A stretch of 64,000 bases of DNA from G963422745 sp963422745 (GTDB taxonomy: Bacteria > Actinomycetota > Acidimicrobiia > Acidimicrobiales > Aldehydirespiratoraceae). The DNA is taken from contig OY730477.1 of NCBI GenBank assembly GCA_963422745.1, positions 1,860,001 to 1,924,000 of the forward strand, written 5' to 3'. The position numbers and the translations under genes are program-made. Below are positions 1 through 8,538 of the stretch, in pieces; within the stretch, counting starts at the first letter, position 1; every line of letters starts with the position of its first letter. Below the pieces are notes generated by a model. The model made no database searches and was not told where the DNA came from. It saw only the letters and a list, made by a program, of their open reading frames with translations.

Positions 1-2
1 AC

Positions 3-443
3 CGTTGGGATCCGAGGAACCAGCGACCCGAGTTGTGGAACCTCTTCAACGGGCGTGTGAACAAGGGCGAAAGCATCCGGGTGTTTCCCATGTCGAACTG
101 GACCGAACTTGACGTGTGGCAGTACATCCACATTGAGGGGATCGATGTTGTAGGTCTCTACTTTGCGGCACAGCGCCCGGTGGTGAAACGCGACGGCGCG
201 TTGATCATGGTCGATGACGACCGTTTTCGGTTCGAAGCGGGCGAAACACCCGAGATGCGATCCGTCAGGTTCCGCACCCTTGGGTGCTACCCGCTTTCGG
301 GTGCTGTGCAAAGCACCGCGGCCACGGTTCTCGAAGTCATCGCGGAGCAACTGAACGCCACCCGCTCCGAACGCGAAGGTCGGGTCATTGATCACGACAG
401 CTCAGGTTCCATGGAGGACAAGAAGCGCGAGGGGTACTTTTGA
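3..443 (+). CDS. cysD: Sulfate adenylyltransferase subunit 2 (CysD), 5'-truncated
   Basis: This is the C-terminal part of the ATP-pyrophosphatase subunit of ATP sulfurylase, which adenylates sulfate to APS. The reading frame is open from base 3 and enters the window with residues matching CysD (WDPRNQRPELWNL), followed by GRVNKGESIRVFPMSNWTE and the conserved FRTLGCYPLSGAV. The first roughly 55% of the protein lies upstream of the window. Its TGA stop (441-443) shares one base with the ATG of cysNC, so the two genes are translationally coupled, as is usual for cysDN operons. Family assignment is very secure; nothing can be said about the promoter. Confidence 0.95.
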   Translation, partial: RWDPRNQRPELWNLFNGRVNKGESIRVFPMSNWTELDVWQYIHIEGIDVVGLYFAAQRPVVKRDGALIMVDDDRFRFEAGETPEMRSVRFRTLGCYPLSGAVQSTAATVLEVIAEQLNATRSEREGRVIDHDSSGSMEDKKREGYF

Positions 444-2374
444 TGACGGCGGATCAATCCATCGACCGATCCGGGATCAGTACTTGCATTGACTCACTTG
501 TTGAGACCTTTGAACATCGGGAACTACTGCGGTTCTTGACCTGCGGATCAGTCGACGACGGCAAGTCTACGCTGATAGGTCGATTGCTTCACGACACAAA
601 AAGGGTCTATGAGGATCAGCTTGCCGAGCTGAGCGCTCACCACAGCGGCGTTCAAGGCAGTGATCTCCAAGTTGATCTCGCTTGGCTGATGGATGGGTTG
701 AAGTCGGAGCGCGAGCAGGGCATAACGATTGATGTTGCTTACCGGTATTTCTCCACGGCTCGCCGCAAGTTCGTCGTGGCGGACACCCCCGGCCATGAGC
801 AGTACACCCGCAACATGGCGACCGGGGCAAGTAACAGCGATCTGGCCGTCATCTTGATCGACGCTCAACAGGGTATGGGGGTCCAGACGAAACGCCATAT
901 GTACATCACATCTTTGCTCGGGATAACTCGTGTGGTTGTTGCTGTCAACAAGATGGATCTCATTGACTGGTCCGAGTCTCGTTTCAAGCAAATCTGCGCA
1001 GACTGTCGAGAGTTTTCAAAGCGGCACGCTTGTGTCGAAACCTATTTTCTGCCGATGTCGGCTCTTCATGGTGACAACGTCGTGCACCGGAGCAGCAATC
1101 TTGGTTGGTTTGACGGCCCGACCCTGATGGAACATCTCGAAACGGTTGACATTGCCGACGACGTTGATCTCCGCCATTTCCGGTTGGTGGTCCAGAACGT
1201 GATCCGTGATGGGCAGGGTTTCCGCGGATTCGCGGGAACGGTCGCCTCGGGGATCGTTAGGCCGGGTGACACGGTGGTAGCGGTCCCATCGGGTATCGGA
1301 TCCAACGTCGAACGCATCGTGACTTTCAACGGTGACTTGGATATAGCAGGACCTGGCCGAGCGGTCACATTGACACTAACTGATGAAATTGACATCGGCC
1401 GAGGTGACTGGCTGGTCTCGGATCCCACGGTGCCGTTGCGAGCTCATAAGCTTGACGCTGATCTGGTGTGGATGAACGAGAACCCTCTCAAAGGGGGTTA
1501 CCGCTGCATCCTGCAGTCCGAAGGCGGGTCGACCAACACCACGGTTACCGCGATTCGTCATCGTGTGGACATCAACACCGGTGATGAGCAACCCGCCGCA
1601 TCGGTGGGCCTCAACGATGTTGCTCGCTGCGTGATCGCGTTGGACAAGGAGTTGATGTTCGACCCCTACCGTGTGAACCGTCGTACCGGGTCGTTCATCC
1701 TCGTGGACCGCCTGAACAACGCCACGGTCGGCGCTGGGATGATCGTTGCTGCTTCGTCGCCGTGGGACCGCACGCCCGAACCCACCTTGATCGGTACCAC
1801 ATCGGGTATCGAAGGGTGGGAGCGCTCGATTCGCTATGGCCAAAAACCGTGCACGGTGCTCATCACAGGCCTCACAGCCGCAGGCAAATCCACTATTGCC
1901 ACTGCATTGGAACGCGAACTGTTTGATCGCGGGAAGGTCAGCGTGCGGTTGGACGGTGAAAACGTGCGCTTGGGGATCAGCCGTGATCTTGGTTTCAGCA
2001 ACCCAGAACGCTCAGAGAACCTGCGACGGATCGCCGAGGTAGCCAGGTTGGTCAACAATCAGGGTTTGATTGCGATTGCCGCCCTGGTGGCCCCGGACGC
2101 AGAGGTTCGCGCTCGGGCGCGAGCTCTGCTCACACCCGACCGGTTCGTTGAGGTGTTTGTGGACACGCCGATTGAGGTTTGCCGGGTCCGGGACGATAAA
2201 GGCATGTACGCCGCCGCGGAACGTGGAGAGATTACCTCGTTTCCTGGGGTTTCTGCCGTCTACGACCGTCCCACGGAAATGGATCTTCGGCTCGATACCT
2301 CCGTGCGTTCCCCCCAACAATGTGCGGCTGCGATCGTTGATCTCCTTGCGGCTCGGGGTTTTCTGCGTGGCTGA
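443..2374 (+). CDS. cysNC: CysNC: sulfate adenylyltransferase GTPase subunit fused to APS kinase
   Basis: This bifunctional protein of about 643 residues activates sulfate. The N-terminal EF-Tu-like GTPase (CysN) has the P-loop GSVDDGKST (residues about 35-43), the G3 motif DTPGHEQY (about 113) and the G4 motif NKMD; it drives ATP sulfurylase with CysD. From about residue 470 an APS kinase (CysC) domain follows, with the P-loop GLTAAGKS and the motif DGENVRLGISRDLGFS, and makes PAPS. The ATG at 443 overlaps the cysD stop; a TTG three bases earlier is also in frame but less likely. In the kinase half, the stretch corresponding to F(I/V)SP in typical CysC reads ALVAP, so this copy is less canonical than the separate cysC next to it. 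Its 3' end lies inside a 111-bp duplication. Confidence 0.95.
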   Translation: MTADQSIDRSGISTCIDSLVETFEHRELLRFLTCGSVDDGKSTLIGRLLHDTKRVYEDQLAELSAHHSGVQGSDLQVDLAWLMDGLKSEREQGITIDVAYRYFSTARRKFVVADTPGHEQYTRNMATGASNSDLAVILIDAQQGMGVQTKRHMYITSLLGITRVVVAVNKMDLIDWSESRFKQICADCREFSKRHACVETYFLPMSALHGDNVVHRSSNLGWFDGPTLMEHLETVDIADDVDLRHFRLVVQNVIRDGQGFRGFAGTVASGIVRPGDTVVAVPSGIGSNVERIVTFNGDLDIAGPGRAVTLTLTDEIDIGRGDWLVSDPTVPLRAHKLDADLVWMNENPLKGGYRCILQSEGGSTNTTVTAIRHRVDINTGDEQPAASVGLNDVARCVIALDKELMFDPYRVNRRTGSFILVDRLNNATVGAGMIVAASSPWDRTPEPTLIGTTSGIEGWERSIRYGQKPCTVLITGLTAAGKSTIATALERELFDRGKVSVRLDGENVRLGISRDLGFSNPERSENLRRIAEVARLVNNQGLIAIAALVAPDAEVRARARALLTPDRFVEVFVDTPIEVCRVRDDKGMYAAAERGEITSFPGVSAVYDRPTEMDLRLDTSVRSPQQCAAAIVDLLAARGFLRG

Positions 2375-2568
2375 GAAACCGGTTGCTGCCAACTTGTTGC
2401 GTACCGAGGGCCGGGTGCATGCCGTTGACCGGGAGCGCAACCTGGGTCAGCGCGGCTGCACGGCTCGGGTTTTCTGCGTGGCTGAGAAACCGGTTGCTGC
2501 CAACTTGTTGCGTACCGAGGGCCGGGTGCATGCCGTTGACCGGGAGCGCAACCTGGGTCAGCGCGGCT
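2356..2568 (+). repeat. 111-bp in-frame tandem duplication spanning the cysNC stop and cysC start
   Basis: Bases 2356-2457 are repeated identically at 2467-2568, an offset of 111 bp. Each copy contains the end of the cysNC reading frame, the GTGGCTGA start/stop overlap and about 30 codons of the cysC N-terminus. The 102 matching bases show no substitution, so the duplication is recent or under gene conversion. Because 111 is divisible by three, the cysC frame stays open through both copies. Confidence 0.95.
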
Positions 2569-3071
2569 ACACCGTTTGGTTCACTGGCTTGTCGGGTTCG
2601 GGAAAGTCGACGCTGGCGTTCGCGGTTGAACACGCCCTGCTCGTCCGGGGCGTGGCAAGCTACGTGCTTGATGGTGACAACATCCGGTTCGGCCTGAACA
2701 GTGATCTCGGGTTTTCCCCTGAGGACCGCAGCGAGAACATCCGCCGGATTGGCGAGGTGTGCGCGTTGTTCTGCGACGCCGGTCTGGTAGTACTTTCTTC
2801 CTTCATCTCGCCGTACCTCGCGGACCGTGCACGGGTGAGGAGAGTTCATCCGCCTGGTCGGTTCATCGAAGTGTTCGTAAACACCCCGCTGCAGGTTTGC
2901 GAACAGCGCGACCCCAAGGGACTGTACGCCATGGCACGCTCTGGGGAGATCACCGACCTGACGGGTATCGGTTCGCCTTACGAACCCCCCGACTCTGCGG
3001 AGGTTGTGATCAACACGGCTCGGCCGCTGAGCGAATGTGTAGACGCCGTGATCGGGGCTATCAGGCTGTGA
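2367..3071 (+). CDS. cysC: Adenylylsulfate (APS) kinase, stand-alone second copy
   Basis: This APS kinase phosphorylates APS to PAPS. It has a canonical P-loop (GLSGSGKS), DGDNIRFGLNSDLGFS, RSENIRRIGEV and FISPYLADR, so it looks fully active. The GTG at 2367 overlaps the cysNC stop by 8 bases (GTGGCTGA). A second identical GTG lies at 2478, because the start region is duplicated in tandem with a period of 111 bp (37 codons, in frame). Starting at 2478 gives about 197 residues, the usual CysC size; starting at 2367 adds a 37-residue duplicated N-terminus. It ends 11 bp inside the 3' end of the convergent dioxygenase gene. The operon therefore encodes two APS kinase domains back to back. Confidence 0.9.
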   Translation: MAEKPVAANLLRTEGRVHAVDRERNLGQRGCTARVFCVAEKPVAANLLRTEGRVHAVDRERNLGQRGYTVWFTGLSGSGKSTLAFAVEHALLVRGVASYVLDGDNIRFGLNSDLGFSPEDRSENIRRIGEVCALFCDAGLVVLSSFISPYLADRARVRRVHPPGRFIEVFVNTPLQVCEQRDPKGLYAMARSGEITDLTGIGSPYEPPDSAEVVINTARPLSECVDAVIGAIRL

Positions 3072-3921
3072 CCGTTACTGCTTCGGGATCGAAGTAGGGC
3101 CGATCGCCGTCAATCTCAAGGCGGCGAACAACCCGCTGCTGCGGCCAATGGTCCGCGGCAGCGCGGTGCAGGGTCGAACGTTCGTCCCATATTGCCAGGT
3201 CGCCTGGCTGCCAATGCCAGCGACACTGCAGAGCCGGGTTCTCTATGTGGCGTGCCAAGAAGGCAAGCACGGCGTCGCTTTCGTCGGGTTGGAGGTTTTC
3301 GATGTGGCTGATGAAGTTGCGGGCATACAACAGTGATCGTTTCGCGGTCTCGGGGTGGGTACGCACAAGCGGGTGGGTGACCGGTGGGTAGTCCCGGCGA
3401 ATCGCGGATACGAGATCACCGATGCGTTCGCTGGTCTTCTCCAACATTCTCTCAACGAAACCCTTGTTGGAGTGCACCACGCTCAACTCGCACAGGAATC
3501 GCTGCATCGGCAGCGACAGCACCGCATAGGCGCGGGTAGCCGAAAGCCAGATCGTGTCACCGCCACGTTCGGGACAAACTTCCATGTGCAGCAAAGCCGC
3601 CTTGGGTGGGGTGGCGATCCAGGTTACATCGGTGTGCCAGCGATCCGCGGAGTTGGGGCTACTGGGGCCGTCTTTGATGACCGTCATGGTCGGCTCGGTG
3701 GCACCCATCACTTTGGCAACGGGAAAGATGCTCGGTGCTCCGAAGCGTTCACCTAAAGCCAGGTGCTCTTGTTCGTTTAGGTGAACCCCTCTGAAGAAGA
3801 TCACCTCGTAGTCCAGGAACGCTCGGTAAATCGCAGCGAAATCAAGATCATCGTCGCGTAGGTCAACGCCTCGAATCTCGGCCCCCAGGGCACCTGCTGC
3901 GGGAATGATCTGCATAGACAA
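3061..3921 (-). CDS. TauD/TfdA-family Fe(II)/2-oxoglutarate-dependent dioxygenase
   Basis: This is a 286-residue dioxygenase of the taurine/2,4-D dioxygenase family, which hydroxylates a substrate with 2-oxoglutarate and O2. The iron-binding facial triad is visible as HTD in WHTDVTW and the distal His in STLHRAA; the 2-oxoglutarate-binding region follows with VVRRLEIDGDRPYF. The length is normal for the family. It is the last gene of a minus-strand run (ligase, hydrolase, aldolase, dioxygenase). Its 3' end overlaps that of cysC by 11 bp. Proximity to sulfate-assimilation genes makes a sulfonate or sulfate ester a tempting substrate, but that is only inference; the family also acts on many carboxylates. 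ATG 3921 or 3915 could start it. Confidence 0.88.
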   Translation of the reverse strand: MSMQIIPAAGALGAEIRGVDLRDDDLDFAAIYRAFLDYEVIFFRGVHLNEQEHLALGERFGAPSIFPVAKVMGATEPTMTVIKDGPSSPNSADRWHTDVTWIATPPKAALLHMEVCPERGGDTIWLSATRAYAVLSLPMQRFLCELSVVHSNKGFVERMLEKTSERIGDLVSAIRRDYPPVTHPLVRTHPETAKRSLLYARNFISHIENLQPDESDAVLAFLARHIENPALQCRWHWQPGDLAIWDERSTLHRAAADHWPQQRVVRRLEIDGDRPYFDPEAVTVTA

Positions 3922-3975
3922 TGAGCTGTTCCTCGTGGGAGCCGTTCGTCGTGTGAGCCTATTTTCGGTCCTCGC

Positions 3976-4788
3976 TCAGTTTAAGAACTCGGGTTCGTCA
4001 CGGACCAGTTCGTCCCACCATGGTTGGAACTGGAACCAGCCCGCCAGGTCGTGTCCCTGCGCGGCGTAGCCGGCTTCGCAGAAGTTCTCGGGGATCTCAA
4101 TAGGTTCACCGGCGGACTCGGCTAGCAACTGAGACTGACAGCAACGCTCAAGTGCCACGAACCACCACACAGCAGCGTCAACCGATCCGCCACAGGTGAT
4201 CAATCCATGGTTCTGGTGGATCAGGGCTTTGCGTTGCCCGAGCGCCTCGGCCATGCGGTTACCGATCTCAACGTCGAGCACAACGGCACCGCTTCCGGCG
4301 TTGCACAGCGACACGTCGTTGTAGAACATGGTGGCGTCCTGGCTGATCATCGTCAGAGGTTTGCCCAGCGCCGAGAACGTCTTGCCGTACATCGAGTGCG
4401 AGTGCGCCGCGGCAACAACATCGGGCCGGGCGGCATGAAGCCGAGAATGGATCGCGAAGGCTGCGGCATTGACTGGCTTGTTGCCTTCGACGACCACGCC
4501 TTGGTGATCAACCAGGATCAGATCTGAAACGGTCATCAATTTGAAGTTCAGACCGAACGGGTTGACCCAGAAATGATCGTGAAGTTCGGGATCACGTACG
4601 GTTACGTGGCCTGCGACGCCTTCGGCGAGGTGCAGCCGTCCCATAATTCGCAGACCCGCAGCGAGGCGCTCCTTGCGGTGGCGGCGCTCGGTCTCGAAAT
4701 CGGTGTGGGTCTCTGGAAGATCAAGCCGAAGACCATCTTGTTTGGGTCCGAACTCGCCGAGGTCGGGCCGATCGCGTACATCGGTCAT
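3976..4788 (-). CDS. Class II aldolase/adducin-family protein
   Basis: This 270-residue protein belongs to the class II aldolase/adducin (fuculose-1-phosphate aldolase-like) family of metal-dependent retro-aldol or decarboxylating enzymes. Conserved metal-site regions are AAAHSHSMYGKTFSALG and HQNHGLITCGGSV, with AEGVAGHVTVRD near the N-terminus; all are typical. It lies between the dienelactone hydrolase and the TauD-like dioxygenase on the same strand, 54 bp before the latter, and so is probably co-transcribed. The substrate cannot be read from sequence. Confidence 0.88.
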   Translation of the reverse strand: MTDVRDRPDLGEFGPKQDGLRLDLPETHTDFETERRHRKERLAAGLRIMGRLHLAEGVAGHVTVRDPELHDHFWVNPFGLNFKLMTVSDLILVDHQGVVVEGNKPVNAAAFAIHSRLHAARPDVVAAAHSHSMYGKTFSALGKPLTMISQDATMFYNDVSLCNAGSGAVVLDVEIGNRMAEALGQRKALIHQNHGLITCGGSVDAAVWWFVALERCCQSQLLAESAGEPIEIPENFCEAGYAAQGHDLAGWFQFQPWWDELVRDEPEFLN

Positions 4789-4837
4789 GAGTACTCCTTG
4801 TGCGGGTTGTGCTGTGTGTGCCGGGTTGTGCTTCGCA

Positions 4838-5518
4838 TTACCCGTTCAAAGCGGAGCGTAAGAAGTTGATCACCTGGGGCCACAGCTCAGCGGCCAGTTC
4901 TGCGTCGTAGACGCCGAACGGGTCAGTTTCGTTCATCCAAGCGTGCGAGGCGTCGTGATAGGTGATCTCAACGTCCTTTCCCATCTCCTGCAGACGGCTC
5001 TGCAGGTCACGCGCTGCTGCAGCCGGGAAGAAATCGTCCTCGGCTGCGAAGTGGGCGCGAACCACGGCGGTTAGGCCATCCCAGTCGGGTTCGTTGTCGG
5101 GTGAAGGAAAACCGTAGAACGGAACGGCCGCCTTGACCACGTCACCGCGAAGTGCAGCAACCAGGAAGGTGAGCATGCCTCCCATGCAGAATCCGATCAC
5201 ACCGATGCAGTTTCCTGAGGTGGCGGAGTGACCGGTCAACGCGTCTACGGCGGCGCTCATGTCGGCCGCTGCGCGTTCAGGTGGAAGCGTGGTCATCAGC
5301 TCGGTGGCTTTGTCCATCTCGTCGTGGCCGGCGAGGTCGCCCCGGTACAGATCTGGTGCCAGCGCAACAAAACCATGCTCGGCGAGCATGTCGGCGGTAC
5401 CCATGATCTGGGGATTGAGGCCCCACCATTCCTGCAGGACAAGCAGGCCCGCACCCTTGCCTGTGTCGGGAACTGCTAGGTACCCGCGGGGGCCGCCGGG
5501 TTCGGAGAAGTCAATCAT
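4838..5518 (-). CDS. Dienelactone hydrolase-family protein
   Basis: This is an alpha/beta hydrolase of the dienelactone hydrolase family, about 226 residues. The nucleophile elbow is GFCMGG, with cysteine as in true dienelactone hydrolases; acid and base candidates are in AAEDDFFPAA and the His of DASHAWMN. The ATG at 5518 overlaps the stop of the upstream ligase gene (ATGA), indicating translational coupling; an ATG three codons earlier (5527) is also possible. It probably hydrolyses a lactone or ester in the pathway of this minus-strand cluster. Confidence 0.88.
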   Translation of the reverse strand: MIDFSEPGGPRGYLAVPDTGKGAGLLVLQEWWGLNPQIMGTADMLAEHGFVALAPDLYRGDLAGHDEMDKATELMTTLPPERAAADMSAAVDALTGHSATSGNCIGVIGFCMGGMLTFLVAALRGDVVKAAVPFYGFPSPDNEPDWDGLTAVVRAHFAAEDDFFPAAAARDLQSRLQEMGKDVEITYHDASHAWMNETDPFGVYDAELAAELWPQVINFLRSALNG

Positions 5519-6900
5519 TGTTCCCATAAGGCGTGACCATAGCGTGGCTTGCCCAGCGGACCGCGTGGGATCTCCGAGGCGACCGTGATCCTCGAAGGAA
5601 TCTTGTGCAACGCAAGCCGCGTTTTGAGATAGGTGCGGAGATCGCCCGGAGTTTCGCCGGTGGATGTGACCACACAGGCTGCGATCAGCGACCCGAGTCG
5701 ATCGTCGGGCTCTGCGAACACCGCAGCCTCAACTACATCAGGATGGGTCTGCAGAGCCCGCTCAATTTCGGTGGGGGAGATGTTGACGCCGCCTCGGATG
5801 ATCATGGCGTCAGCACGGCCGTGTACAACAAGGCGCCCGCTTTGGTCGATCGAGCCGAGGTCCTGGGTGCGGATGCCGTTACCGACAAGCAGATCTTCGG
5901 TACGGTCCGGATCACCGAGATAGCCCAGCGTTGGTTGCCAGCAGTCAGCCCACTTTCCTGTTGAGGTGGGGTGAACTTCGATGCGTTGCTCTTCTGTAAC
6001 GGTGATGTTGATCCCAGGCAGCGGTGCAAGTGCCGCTGAACCGGTTCCGTCGGAGCGGGCGACCCCGCACGGAGCTTCGGAAAGCCCGTAGCTCTCCACC
6101 AGGTTCGTGTCGAATCGGTCGACGAAACGCCGACGAAGATCCGGTTCGCAACGCGCCCCGCCAACTATCACCCGACGCAGATGCTTGGCGTCGGTCCGTT
6201 CGGCCCGCTCAACCAAATCGTGCAGAAGTGTCGGTACCGACACCATATGAGTCGCGCCTGAGGTCGCTAACACAGCGCCGAGATCTGCGCCGGGTTCGAG
6301 AAGCTGCACAGTGGCTCCTCGCGCTAAGGCGGTGACCGGCCCCACCAGCATCACCGTCAGACTACTCGGCGTTAGCGGGACGAAATGGATCTCGTCGTCG
6401 AGCACAGGATCGGTTGCAAGGCTCGTTGCTGCGGGCCAGAGAAGTCCATGCTCGGAGTGCACAACGATCTTGGGTGCCCCGGTCGTACCCGAAGTCAAAG
6501 CAATTCCGGCGGGTTGTTGCTGGCTGCCGTCCGCCGCCAACAGGCGCAGCGACGACCGCCGATGTGTTGCAGTGTCTCCCTCAACGACCACGGTCGGATC
6601 GAGTCGTGTCAGCAGACCATTGAACTCTGTGGCTTCGATTCCTGGTTGTACCGCCGCCCATACCGCCTCGGCCGCTCGGGTTGCAAGAAAGCCGATGACC
6701 AAATCGAGCGGTCTTCCGCCCCGATACAACACAACCGAGCCAGGTTCTGCACCGTTTGCACGAAGACTGTCAGCGCATTTGGCAACTGCTGTGGCCATCT
6801 CAAGATAGGTGAGTGCCGCCGAACCTGAACGCAAAGCTGTCCGATGCGGGTGCAGCCTGCGCATTGTGTCAACGATTTCGGTGACTGAGCTCGGGCCCAT
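5515..6900 (-). CDS. AMP-dependent synthetase/ligase (acyl-CoA synthetase-like)
   Basis: This ANL-superfamily ligase of about 461 residues activates a carboxylate as acyl-AMP, usually for CoA ligation. Visible motifs are ALTSGTTGAPK (P-loop, about residue 134), ESYGLSEAP, RTQDLGSIDQSGRLVVHGRAD, IIRGGVNISPTEIE and the C-terminal GPLGKPRYG with the catalytic lysine. The frame is open much further upstream, but that extension is a translated tandem repeat (PTRATHNHHPKQ units) and is almost certainly not protein. The ATG at 6900 places the first family-like residues (HPHRTALRSG) normally; ATG 6960 is an alternative. It overlaps the hydrolase by four bases. Confidence 0.88.
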   Translation of the reverse strand: MGPSSVTEIVDTMRRLHPHRTALRSGSAALTYLEMATAVAKCADSLRANGAEPGSVVLYRGGRPLDLVIGFLATRAAEAVWAAVQPGIEATEFNGLLTRLDPTVVVEGDTATHRRSSLRLLAADGSQQQPAGIALTSGTTGAPKIVVHSEHGLLWPAATSLATDPVLDDEIHFVPLTPSSLTVMLVGPVTALARGATVQLLEPGADLGAVLATSGATHMVSVPTLLHDLVERAERTDAKHLRRVIVGGARCEPDLRRRFVDRFDTNLVESYGLSEAPCGVARSDGTGSAALAPLPGINITVTEEQRIEVHPTSTGKWADCWQPTLGYLGDPDRTEDLLVGNGIRTQDLGSIDQSGRLVVHGRADAMIIRGGVNISPTEIERALQTHPDVVEAAVFAEPDDRLGSLIAACVVTSTGETPGDLRTYLKTRLALHKIPSRITVASEIPRGPLGKPRYGHALWEQ

Positions 6901-7000
6901 CGGATAGGGCCTAGGATCGCGGCGTTTGGCTTGCCCTGATTGCCTGTCAATATGAATCATTTCGTGGCGTGCTCGGTTAGCGCCTGGACTGTGTGCCTTT

Positions 7001-7226
7001 GTTGGCTGATGGCGGTGCGCGGTCTTGTTTCGTGGTTGTTTCGGGTGGTGGTTATGTGTCGCTCTTGTTGGTTGATGGCGGTGCGCGGTCTTGGTTCGTG
7101 GTTGTTTCGGGTGGTGGTTATGTGTCGGTCTTGTTGGCTGATGGCGGTGCGCGGTCTTGGTTCGTGGTTGTTTTGGGTGGTGGTTATGTGTCGCTCTTGT
7201 TGGTTGATGGCAGTGCGCAGTCTTGA
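7001..7226. repeat. 66-bp tandem repeat array, about 3.4 copies
   Basis: Units begin at 7001, 7067, 7133 and 7199 (truncated), each starting GTTGG(C/T)TGATGGC and differing by two or three substitutions. The array fills the 379-bp gap between the amidohydrolase 3' end and the ligase start (both minus strand). The period is 22 codons, which explains long spurious open frames through it. I see no transposase or obvious hairpin. The rest of the gap (6901-7000, 7227-7279) shows nothing recognisable. Confidence 0.95.
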
Positions 7227-7279
7227 TGGATTGCCTGTCGCATCCTCGGTTGAGGGTGCCTGTGCCGTTAGCAGATCGG

Positions 7280-8524
7280 TCAGAATGACAAGTTGAACAG
7301 ATCGATCGCGTTGCCCCGCGCGATCTGGTGGACGGTATGGGAATCAAAGTGGCCGAACAGCTCGTGGCCGACCTGACGTGACCGAGGAAAAGTACCGTCG
7401 CTGTGGGGATAATCGGTCTCAAACATGATGTTGGCGACTCCTATGTCATCCAACAACTTCATGCCCGCTGGATCCCTGAAAAAACAGCTATGGATTTGTC
7501 GGCGGTAGTAGAAGGACGGTGGTTCGGGCAGGCGCTCCTCCCCTTGAGCCCAGCGATGCGTGAAGTAGCTGTCATCCGCGCGCTCCAAGAAATACGGGAT
7601 CCATCCGATTTGGCTCTCGGCATACATCAACTTGAGCTCAGGATGTTTTGCCAGCACCCCGGAGAACAAGAAGTCGATCATGGAAGCGGCGCTGTTCGCA
7701 GAGATCAGCGCCGCGGTCACCACTGTGGGTGCGTCGTCCGCGGTGACTACGGTGCGGGTACCTGAGCCGATGTGCATACAGATCACAGTTCGCGTTTCCT
7801 CGCATGCCACGAAGAACGGGTCCCAGTACCCCGAGTGGATCGAAGGGAGGCCAAGCCATGCAGGTAGTTCCGTCCAAGCGACCGCGTTGACGCCTCGCTC
7901 GGCGTTGCGACGGATCTCCGCCGCGGCAAGGTCAACGTCCCATAACGGCACAATACACAACGGGATCAGGCGACCGTCGCTTCCCCCGCACCACTCTTCA
8001 ACCATCCAGTCGTTGTAGGCCCTTACGCAGAGCGCGCTTAGCTCTTTGTCGGGTTGTTCGGCAAAGAGCTGCCCGCAGAATCTGGGATAGTTCGGGAAGC
8101 AGATTGAAGCTTCTACGTGGTTCATATCCATGTCGGCAAGCCGAGCCGCCGGGTTGTAGCACCCGGGGCGGATGTCGTCATATGTAACCCCGCTCAACGT
8201 CACCGTCTCGGGTGCCTCTCCAGCGCATGCGACGATGTGTTTGAGTTGGTAACGGTGGTCTTCGTAGTGCCACCAGGCCGCCATCTTCTCGCCGGTGCCG
8301 GGAGTCTCGATCCAGTTACCGTTAAGCAGTGTCATTTCGCCAGCCGGTGCAATGACGATCCGCGGGCCGCGGTCGGCGTAGCGCTCCGGAAGGCGGTCTT
8401 GCCACACATGAGGCGGTTCAATCACATGATCGTCAACGGAAATGATTCGGGGAAAGTCTTCAAGGTCCACGGCCACAAGGCGAGATCGTAACCGCTGCGA
8501 TACCAGCGAGCCGCTGCGGGGCAT
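7280..8524 (-). CDS. Amidohydrolase family 2 (metal-dependent TIM-barrel hydrolase/decarboxylase)
   Basis: This protein of about 414 residues belongs to the amidohydrolase-2 family (ACMSD/LigW-like), enzymes that hydrolyse or decarboxylate aromatic and other carboxylates. Diagnostic segments are IISVDDHVIEPPHVW (first metal motif, here DDH), NYPRFCGQLF, MHIGSGT, YAESQIGWIPYFLER and FETDYPHSDGTFP, where the conserved Asp/His region sits. A close paralogue lies at 22455-23693 and a more distant one at 23761-24966. ATG 8524 gives only a 14-bp gap to the divergent gene; GTG 8476 would leave more room for promoters and still precede the first conserved residues. Confidence 0.9.
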   Translation of the reverse strand: MPRSGSLVSQRLRSRLVAVDLEDFPRIISVDDHVIEPPHVWQDRLPERYADRGPRIVIAPAGEMTLLNGNWIETPGTGEKMAAWWHYEDHRYQLKHIVACAGEAPETVTLSGVTYDDIRPGCYNPAARLADMDMNHVEASICFPNYPRFCGQLFAEQPDKELSALCVRAYNDWMVEEWCGGSDGRLIPLCIVPLWDVDLAAAEIRRNAERGVNAVAWTELPAWLGLPSIHSGYWDPFFVACEETRTVICMHIGSGTRTVVTADDAPTVVTAALISANSAASMIDFLFSGVLAKHPELKLMYAESQIGWIPYFLERADDSYFTHRWAQGEERLPEPPSFYYRRQIHSCFFRDPAGMKLLDDIGVANIMFETDYPHSDGTFPRSRQVGHELFGHFDSHTVHQIARGNAIDLFNLSF

Positions 8525-8538
8525 TAGTCTCGTCAGCT

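Noticed and set aside
548..991. Minus-strand open frame inside cysNC, and many similar antisense frames
   Set aside because: GC-rich coding DNA produces long antisense frames; none shows conserved motifs or a better start than the real gene.
6961..7422. A long N-terminal extension of the acyl-CoA-synthetase-like protein
   Set aside because: The extension is translation of the 66-bp tandem array (His/Pro/Thr-rich units) and partly overlaps the amidohydrolase gene; family-like sequence begins at 6900.
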